The position numbers were made by a program, and so were the translations under genes. From contig JAADHT010000021.1 of assembly GCA_013151705.1 (NCBI GenBank), forward strand, positions 1-7,463: a stretch of 7,463 bases of DNA. Reading direction: 5' to 3'. The notes under the pieces were generated by a model. It saw only the letters and a list, made by a program, of their open reading frames with translations, did no database searches and was not told where the DNA came from. The DNA is from Kiritimatiellota bacterium (GTDB lineage Bacteria; Verrucomicrobiota; Lentisphaeria; Victivallales; JAADHT01). Shown here piece after piece: positions 1 to 4,094 of this stretch (its first letter is position 1; each line of letters begins with the position of its first letter).

Positions 1-81
1 AGGCAACGGAAAGACCTTGCGCTCTTTCGCCCATATCGCGTATTTCGCGTTGTAATCATCGGATATTTTAGTATTTTTCAT
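1..81 (-). CDS. 5' end of an unidentified protein (27 codons, runs off the left edge)
   Basis: On the minus strand an ATG at 79-81 opens a frame that stays open to base 1. It encodes MKNTKISDDYNAKYAIWAKE followed by RKVFPLP. The composition (Tyr, Trp, Lys, Glu, no odd residues) reads like real protein. The ATG lies inside the last codons of the nucleotidyltransferase gene, overlapping it by 14 nt, as is common for translationally coupled genes. No clear Shine-Dalgarno is visible, which fits coupling. The family cannot be told from 27 residues. Because the operon starts with an exopolysaccharide-type regulator, a polysaccharide-related enzyme is possible, but that is only inference from context. 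Confidence 0.6.
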   Translation of the reverse strand, partial: MKNTKISDDYNAKYAIWAKERKVFPLP

Positions 82-538
82 GTTCGGCGATTTTTTGGAG
101 TTCTTCCACGTCGGCTAGATCCTTCAAGCGGGCAGCCTCTTTTTTTGCTCTTATCAAATCATCTCGTGATACAAACGCCACTTCAAAATTTTCCAACTTA
201 CCCGGTACAACGTTTTCAAAAACCTCATTCGTCGGCTGGGAGCTGATGGAAGTAAGCAGGTCGATTTGATTTGGCTGCACCCCCATTGTCACCGCAGTCC
301 CCTCGGAAAGGAAAACGGAGCGCTCTATGCCGGCGTTCCCAAAGCCGAACTCATTTAAAACCAGCATCATTCCATCCGCGTTTTCCTCGGACGGTTTGAC
401 GAGAATATCAAAATCCATGGTTAGACGCGGATATCCATGAAAACCCACCGCATGTCCACCGCAAACCAGGAAGTCGATATTGTGCTCGATCAATAGAGCT
501 ATGAAATCTCTGAAGTCGTCTGTAAGTATTGAACGCAC
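68..538 (-). CDS. small nucleotidyltransferase-fold protein (AbiEii/DUF6036-like)
   Basis: A 156-residue protein with the signature of the DNA polymerase beta-like nucleotidyltransferase superfamily. It has a Gly-Gly pair at residues 27-28 (CGGHAVGFHGYP), the metal-binding Asp pair D42 and D44 in TMDFDIL, and a third carboxylate D93 in QIDLL. The C-terminal segment at 121-147 (DDLIRAKKEAARLKDLADVE) matches the Lys/Arg-Asp block typical of AbiEii/DUF6036-type proteins. It lacks the long C-terminal region of full AbiEii toxins (about 300 aa). The start is GTG at 536-538, 3 nt after the preceding gene's stop, with a weak AAGAGA-like site upstream. Proteins of this class transfer a nucleotide to RNA or protein. 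Some are toxins or antitoxins of two-gene modules, and others have no known role. The substrate here is unknown. Confidence 0.8.
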   Translation of the reverse strand: MRSILTDDFRDFIALLIEHNIDFLVCGGHAVGFHGYPRLTMDFDILVKPSEENADGMMLVLNEFGFGNAGIERSVFLSEGTAVTMGVQPNQIDLLTSISSQPTNEVFENVVPGKLENFEVAFVSRDDLIRAKKEAARLKDLADVEELQKIAEHEKY

Positions 539-541
539 TCG

Positions 542-847
542 CTATACGTCTCTTATTCGTTTGATTGCCGCTACCCTTTCAATGCGAGGGTTGGAGTCCC
601 AATTAAAGAATCGTCTTTGCAGCTCAAGGAGTGAGGCCACTCGTTCATTTGGACTCATTTTTCGAATATCCTCGCGACGGATTTCATCCTGATCCTCAAC
701 TCTACCTATTCTAACCATCTTTTTCATATCGCGAATTCGTCTTTCCTGCGTTTTTTGTAAATTCACATCAAGCAAGCTCAAATCTATCCCGTATTCAATC
801 GCTTTCGCACGAGCCGAGGGGTTGTTTGATTCAGACTTGTTTTTCAT
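542..847 (-). CDS. 101-aa charged helical protein, probable partner of the nucleotidyltransferase
   Basis: A small, strongly charged and mostly helical protein without signal peptide or membrane segment. From memory of the families, it carries two recognisable patches. The first, residues 12-42, contains ARAKAIEYGIDLSLLDVNLQ and then a Thr/Glu-Arg-Arg stretch. It looks like the 'GIDLSLLxxNLxxTPxER' motif of short proteins encoded next to nucleotidyltransferases. The second, residues 64-97 (MSPNERVASLLELQRRFF and on to an Arg/Ile-rich end), resembles the 'MSPxERL' short proteins also found beside DUF6036 genes. The gene starts 1 nt after the regulator's stop and ends 3 nt before the nucleotidyltransferase start, so translation is probably coupled. 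It may be the antitoxin or adaptor of a two-gene module. The biochemical role is not known. Confidence 0.7.
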   Translation of the reverse strand: MKNKSESNNPSARAKAIEYGIDLSLLDVNLQKTQERRIRDMKKMVRIGRVEDQDEIRREDIRKMSPNERVASLLELQRRFFNWDSNPRIERVAAIKRIRDV

Positions 848-848
848 C

Positions 849-1535
849 CTATACGATCGTAGTCAACTTTGAATTCTCAAAAGCGATGGCTCTCTTCATC
901 GCCGAGGTGTCGGAGACGCGTACATCATGAGAATTTTTGGTTGGGGGCTCGAATACCCAGTGCATTTTTTCCATGTGTTGAACGCCATCGGGTAGATAGT
1001 TTATGGACAGCGGCATTGTTTTATCGTATAAACAGACTATCACCGCGTCCGCGTCGTCATCAGGCAGATCGGCCAGCGGCAGGACGGGATGTCCTAGAAA
1101 TTTCCCTCCTTGGTCGTCGTAAACAGCGGAGAGCCGTAATTCCCATTCCTGAATTCCCAAGTAAACGATTTCCGCCAGATCGCCGATCCCGAGAAAGGCG
1201 ACAGTAGCGCATCCCGCTTCCAAAAGTTCGCGGCAGACGCTTGAGCTCTCTTTGCGGGCATCCTGATAGAAGTGGAATGAGAAATCCAGAAATTCATAAG
1301 TCAATCTGGCCTTTTCCGCGATTCCGGTAGGAGTCAGAAAGTAATCCCAACGTCTGGAGTGCAGTTTTTTCACGTGAAGTAGTCCGCGTCCCACCAGTTT
1401 GCCGAGCAACGCATGCGCCAATTTAACGCTGCAACCCAATTTAGACGCGACCATACGGTTGTTCAGCCGCGGAGAAGTCTCCACATGCTTGAGTATCTCC
1501 AGCTCCATTATTCCGTTTTTGTCGATTGTCGTCAT
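849..1535 (-). CDS. winged-helix regulator, EPS-associated MarR type, with C-terminal Rossmann-like domain
   Basis: A 228-residue two-domain protein. Residues about 10-83 form a winged helix-turn-helix: helix-turn-helix near 24-50 (NNRMVASKLGCSVKLAHALL), a wing near 52-67, and then FLTPTGIAEKARLTYEFL. That last block is characteristic of the EPS-associated MarR-family regulators, which are usually only about 100 aa long. Residues about 110-170 add a nucleotide-binding-like Rossmann segment: TVAFLGIGDLAEIVYLG, then a strand ending in YDD at 139-141, then FLGHPVLPLADLP and DAVIVCLYD. It resembles the sensor part of Rex/CoA-binding and sugar-nucleotide proteins, so it may sense a nucleotide or a nucleotide-sugar. 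It is the first gene of the minus-strand operon. The chosen start is ATG 1535. An internal ATG at residue 10, with GGA just upstream, is an alternative. Confidence 0.75.
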   Translation of the reverse strand: MTTIDKNGIMELEILKHVETSPRLNNRMVASKLGCSVKLAHALLGKLVGRGLLHVKKLHSRRWDYFLTPTGIAEKARLTYEFLDFSFHFYQDARKESSSVCRELLEAGCATVAFLGIGDLAEIVYLGIQEWELRLSAVYDDQGGKFLGHPVLPLADLPDDDADAVIVCLYDKTMPLSINYLPDGVQHMEKMHWVFEPPTKNSHDVRVSDTSAMKRAIAFENSKLTTIV

Positions 1536-1579
1536 TGAATCCCGCTTAATGGGTTTTATTTCCCGTTCCTTGGGGCGTT

Positions 1580-1608
1580 TCTATATTTTTTCGCCAAGCT
1601 TTTCTGAA
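1580..1608 (-). promoter_or_regulatory. candidate sigma70-type promoter for the minus-strand operon
   Basis: On the minus strand TTCAGA (1603-1608) is followed after exactly 17 nt by TATAGA (1580-1585). Each hexamer matches the consensus at 4 of 6 positions. The predicted start would leave a leader of roughly 40 nt before the regulator's ATG at 1535. The spacing and location are right, but the boxes are weak and the region is AT-rich, so chance is possible. Confidence 0.3.
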
Positions 1609-1634
1609 TTAATCCTGTTTTTCCTTTAGCGTCT

Positions 1635-1653
1635 TCAGAAAGAGAGTTTCTGA
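1635..1653. repeat. perfect 7-bp inverted repeat (hairpin)
   Basis: TCAGAAA (1635-1641) and TTTCTGA (1647-1653) form a perfect 7-bp inverted repeat around a 5-nt loop (GAGAG). There is no T-run on either side, so it is not a standard intrinsic terminator. It sits about 100 nt upstream of the regulator gene and could be an operator or an RNA hairpin in a long leader. Confidence 0.4.
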
Positions 1654-1883
1654 TGTCCCACCTTGTGCGCAACGCCCGATCCAAACATTGCGCGGAAGTG
1701 AGCGCGGGAAATTTCTCGATATGTTGTTTCCGCGACTAGCCCGGATTCATAATGGCACCACCAGGTTCTCAAGTTGATTCGCGGTTGAGCGGAGCCCGTT
1801 TGAATGGTTTTGCGAATGCGTGGAGGGTAAATGAACTCGAGTTTTGTATGTGGGAGCTGGATTTTCGCGCGCTCCGCCCCGTC

Positions 1884-1909
1884 ACTTGCATAAAGACAAG
1901 TAACGTTAC
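1884..1909. repeat. 10-bp palindrome plus adjacent 5-bp inverted repeat
   Basis: GTAACGTTAC at 1900-1909 is a perfect palindrome. It overlaps the right arm of an ACTTG (1884-1888) / CAAGT (1897-1901) inverted repeat. The palindrome begins immediately downstream of the minus-strand promoter-like boxes at 1918-1946, at or next to the predicted transcription start. That is a normal place for a repressor operator. The function is inferred from position only. Confidence 0.35.
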
Positions 1910-1917
1910 CAGCGGAA

Positions 1918-1946
1918 ACCATAGGCGGATTCCATCAAAAAGTCAA
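1918..1946 (-). promoter_or_regulatory. candidate upstream minus-strand promoter
   Basis: On the minus strand TTGACT (1941-1946, 5 of 6 matches to the -35 consensus) and TATGGT (1918-1923, 4 of 6) are separated by exactly 17 nt. Transcription would start near 1910, beside the palindrome at 1900-1909, and run through about 375 nt before the regulator's start codon. If real, the transcript has a long untranslated leader or carries a small RNA. This is pattern-based evidence only. Confidence 0.3.
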
Positions 1947-2043
1947 GCGGATATGGAATTATTTTTCAAAAAAACATTGCCGCGAGGCATGATTCCGATG
2001 AAATCGAAGGATTGGCCGGAGCGCCTGAAGAGGAGGGTGGGTC

Positions 2044-2184
2044 ATGCCTACGGGAAAAAAATGGATGCGCGGAACGAGACTGGAAATGAATACTCCCGAG
2101 GCTTTTCAGAACACCTCCGGGACGCTGAACCTCAAAAACCATTCTTCATCACTGGAATACTCCGATTCGCCATTTGATTTTTGA
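2044..2184 (+). CDS. possible 46-aa small protein with strong Shine-Dalgarno
   Basis: An ATG at 2044 is preceded by AGGAGGG at 2031-2037 with a 6-nt spacer, the best ribosome-binding site in the left half of the window. The frame runs 46 codons to TGA at 2182-2184, and an in-frame TGA at 2026-2028 fixes the upstream limit. The peptide starts MPTGKKWMRGTRLEMNTPEA and ends in an acidic stretch (SPFDF). It is basic at the N-terminus and Ser/Asn-rich later, with no membrane segment or known motif. The stop lies inside the candidate parE promoter and 60 nt before the parE start, so it could be a leader peptide, an independent small gene, or a chance ORF. I recognise no homologue. Confidence 0.3.
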   Translation: MPTGKKWMRGTRLEMNTPEAFQNTSGTLNLKNHSSSLEYSDSPFDF

Positions 2185-2202
2185 CGACGACAGCGGTATA
2201 TT
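2174..2202 (+). promoter_or_regulatory. candidate sigma70-type promoter for parE-parC
   Basis: TTGATT (2174-2179, 4 of 6) and TATATT (2197-2202, 5 of 6) are separated by exactly 17 nt and point at parE. Transcription would begin near 2209, giving a 35-nt, very U-rich leader that ends in the GGAG ribosome-binding site. This is the best promoter-like match upstream of parE. It overlaps a hairpin/T-run that could instead be read as a terminator. Confidence 0.45.
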
Positions 2203-2230
2203 GATCGTCGCTTCTTTTTTTTCGTTTTTT
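2185..2230 (+). terminator. possible hairpin plus T-run upstream of parE
   Basis: CGACGA (2185-2190) pairs with TCGTCG (2205-2210) across a 14-nt loop. A T-rich run follows at 2211-2230 (TTCTTTTTTTTCG then TTTTTT). The shape is that of an intrinsic terminator placed directly after the stop of the 46-codon ORF. The stem is short, and the same bases hold the promoter-like boxes of parE, so the T-run may simply be the parE 5' leader. Only 13 nt lie between the T-run and the parE ATG. Confidence 0.25.
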
Positions 2231-2243
2231 CCGGAGAGATTTT

Positions 2244-4049
2244 ATGCCGCCTGAAGCCATTTACGATGAAAGCAAAATCAAAACTCTCAGTTCGCTGGAG
2301 CATATTCGTTTAAGACCTGGAATGTATATTGGCAGAATGGGGGACGGTTCGCATCCGGATGACGGGATATACATTCTTCTTAAAGAGATTATAGACAACG
2401 CCGTCGACGAATACATCATGGGGCACGGTCGGCGGATAGACATCGTCGTAGAAGGCAAAAAAATCTCCGTCCGAGACTATGGCCGCGGTATTCCGCTCGG
2501 GAAATTGATAGAATGCGTCTCCCAAATAAACACCGGAGCCAAATACAATACGGACGTTTTCCACTTTTCCGTGGGATTGAACGGAGTCGGGACAAAAGCC
2601 GTGAACGCTTTATCCCAGGAGTTTCTCGTCGAATCGTACCGCGAGGGAAAAGCAAAACGCGCCTATTTCGAACACGGTAAACTCATCAGCGACTCCAAAG
2701 GCGCGACCGACGAGAAAAACGGGACTTTCGTCTCTTTCGTTCCAGATCGGGAAATGTTTCCGGAATATGATTTCCAGATGGATTATATCGAGAAGCGGCT
2801 GTGGATGTACGCATTTTTGAACAGTGGGCTTTCCCTCTATTTCAATGGTCAGAGATACTATTCCAAAAACGGATTGCGCGACTTGATCGACGCGGAGGTC
2901 GACGAGGATCGGATATACAATATCATCCACTACAAAGACAAGACGCTTGAGTTCGCCTTCTCGCACACCTCCAACTACGGCGAGACCTATTTCTCCTTCG
3001 TCAACGGTCAGCACACCAATGACGGCGGAACCCATCTCTCCGCCTTTAGAGAGGGCGTGCTCAAAGCGGTGAACGAGTTTTCCGGAAAATCATATACCGG
3101 CAACGACGTAAGGGACGGTGTCGTGGGAGCGATTTCCATAAAACTCCAGGATCCGATCTTCGAATCGCAAACGAAAAACAAGCTTGGCAACAGTGATATC
3201 CGCGGATGGATCGTCGGCATCGTCAAACAAGCGATCGTTGACTATCTCCACCGCCATCTGGAGGAATCCGAGCTGCTTCTAGGCAAAGTAGCCCTTAACG
3301 AGAAAGTTCGCAAAGAAATACAGGCGGTGAAGAAGCAGTCCAGGGAAAAAGCCAAAAAGATGAACCTGAAAATCCCGAAGCTCAAGGACTGCAAACATCA
3401 TTTCGGGGATAGCTCCAAATATTCGGACGACACGATGGTGTTCCTCACGGAGGGGCAATCCGCCGCCGGCGCTATGGTCAGCTGCCGCAACGTGATGACG
3501 CAGGCCATCTTCTCGCTCAAAGGAAAGCCGCTGAATTGCTTCGGGGAGAAAATCGACAAAGTCTATCAGAACGAGGAGCTCTACTTTATAATGCAGACCC
3601 TCAATATCGAGGACGAGTTGGAGGGATTGCGCTATAATATGGTGGTAATAGCGACCGACTCCGATGTCGACGGCCTGCATATACGCAACTTGCTGATAAC
3701 GTTTTTTCTGACTTTCTACGAGCCGCTCGTGCTTTCGGGACACCTCTACATCCTCGAAACTCCGTTGTTTCGGGTGAGGAACAAAAAAGAGACCATATAT
3801 TGCTACAGCGAGAGCGAGCGCGATGAAGCGGTCGCCAAACTTGGTGGACATGCCAAAGGCGTGGAGGTTACGCGCTTCAAAGGATTAGGCGAGATATCCC
3901 CGAACGAGTTCGGGCAGTTCATCGGCGATGACATCAAGCTGGTTACCGTGACTGTGGACAATATGAGAAACATTCCGGAAATGTTGAACTTTTACATGGG
4001 GAAGAACACGCCTTACCGCAAAGAGCATATAATGAACAATCTAGTGTGA
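2244..4049 (+). CDS. parE: DNA topoisomerase IV subunit B (ParE), short GyrB-type
   Basis: The ATPase subunit of a type IIA topoisomerase, which unlinks replicated chromosomes in the cytoplasm together with ParC. The GHKL ATPase domain occupies about residues 15-210. It shows E48 and N52 in LLKEIIDNAVDE, D78-G82 in VRDYGRGIP, and the lid GLNGVGTKAVNALS at 111-124. The transducer domain carries the QTK loop at 309-311 (FESQTKNKLG). The TOPRIM domain has the acidic E403 in TEGQSAAG and the D472/D474/D476 triad in TDSDVDG, with PLFRVRNKKETIYCYS and TRFKGLGEISPNEF following. At 601 aa with no large insert it matches Bacteroidota/Chlamydiae-type ParE, whereas E. coli GyrB has about 800 residues. 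The ATG at 2244 follows GGAG (2233-2236) with a 7-nt spacer. parC starts 45 nt downstream, suggesting an operon. A functional gyrase role cannot be excluded from sequence alone. Confidence 0.93.
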   Translation: MPPEAIYDESKIKTLSSLEHIRLRPGMYIGRMGDGSHPDDGIYILLKEIIDNAVDEYIMGHGRRIDIVVEGKKISVRDYGRGIPLGKLIECVSQINTGAKYNTDVFHFSVGLNGVGTKAVNALSQEFLVESYREGKAKRAYFEHGKLISDSKGATDEKNGTFVSFVPDREMFPEYDFQMDYIEKRLWMYAFLNSGLSLYFNGQRYYSKNGLRDLIDAEVDEDRIYNIIHYKDKTLEFAFSHTSNYGETYFSFVNGQHTNDGGTHLSAFREGVLKAVNEFSGKSYTGNDVRDGVVGAISIKLQDPIFESQTKNKLGNSDIRGWIVGIVKQAIVDYLHRHLEESELLLGKVALNEKVRKEIQAVKKQSREKAKKMNLKIPKLKDCKHHFGDSSKYSDDTMVFLTEGQSAAGAMVSCRNVMTQAIFSLKGKPLNCFGEKIDKVYQNEELYFIMQTLNIEDELEGLRYNMVVIATDSDVDGLHIRNLLITFFLTFYEPLVLSGHLYILETPLFRVRNKKETIYCYSESERDEAVAKLGGHAKGVEVTRFKGLGEISPNEFGQFIGDDIKLVTVTVDNMRNIPEMLNFYMGKNTPYRKEHIMNNLV

Positions 4050-4094
4050 TTTACCGCCAGCGCCAATTGGAGCGAGCTTAAGGGACAACGCGCG

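Larger units (their letters stand above)
1536..2243. other. 708-nt divergent intergenic region without a convincing long gene
   Basis: This region separates the minus-strand operon from the plus-strand parE gene. Two long open frames run through it: 1635-1922 on the minus strand (95 codons) and 1752-2177 on the plus strand (141 codons). They overlap each other, have no ribosome-binding site at their ATGs, and give Cys/Trp/Arg/His-rich translations that match no family I know. I do not call them genes. What can be pointed to are two candidate minus-strand promoters, a perfect 10-bp palindrome GTAACGTTAC at 1900-1909, a perfect 7-bp inverted repeat at 1635-1653, a 46-codon plus-strand ORF, and the parE promoter/hairpin. 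The stretch from about 1650 to 1880 otherwise shows nothing I can assign. It could be a decayed gene or a dispersed intergenic repeat. Confidence 0.6.

Noticed and set aside
1635..1922. 95-codon minus-strand ORF
   Set aside because: There is no ribosome-binding site. Its ATG overlaps the -10 box of the promoter-like sequence, so that promoter could not express it. The composition is odd (Trp/Cys/His/Arg-rich) and no family is recognised.
1752..2177. 141-codon plus-strand ORF
   Set aside because: No Shine-Dalgarno at the ATG and protein-unlike composition. It overlaps an opposite-strand open frame, and its 3' part overlaps the better-signalled 46-codon ORF in another frame.
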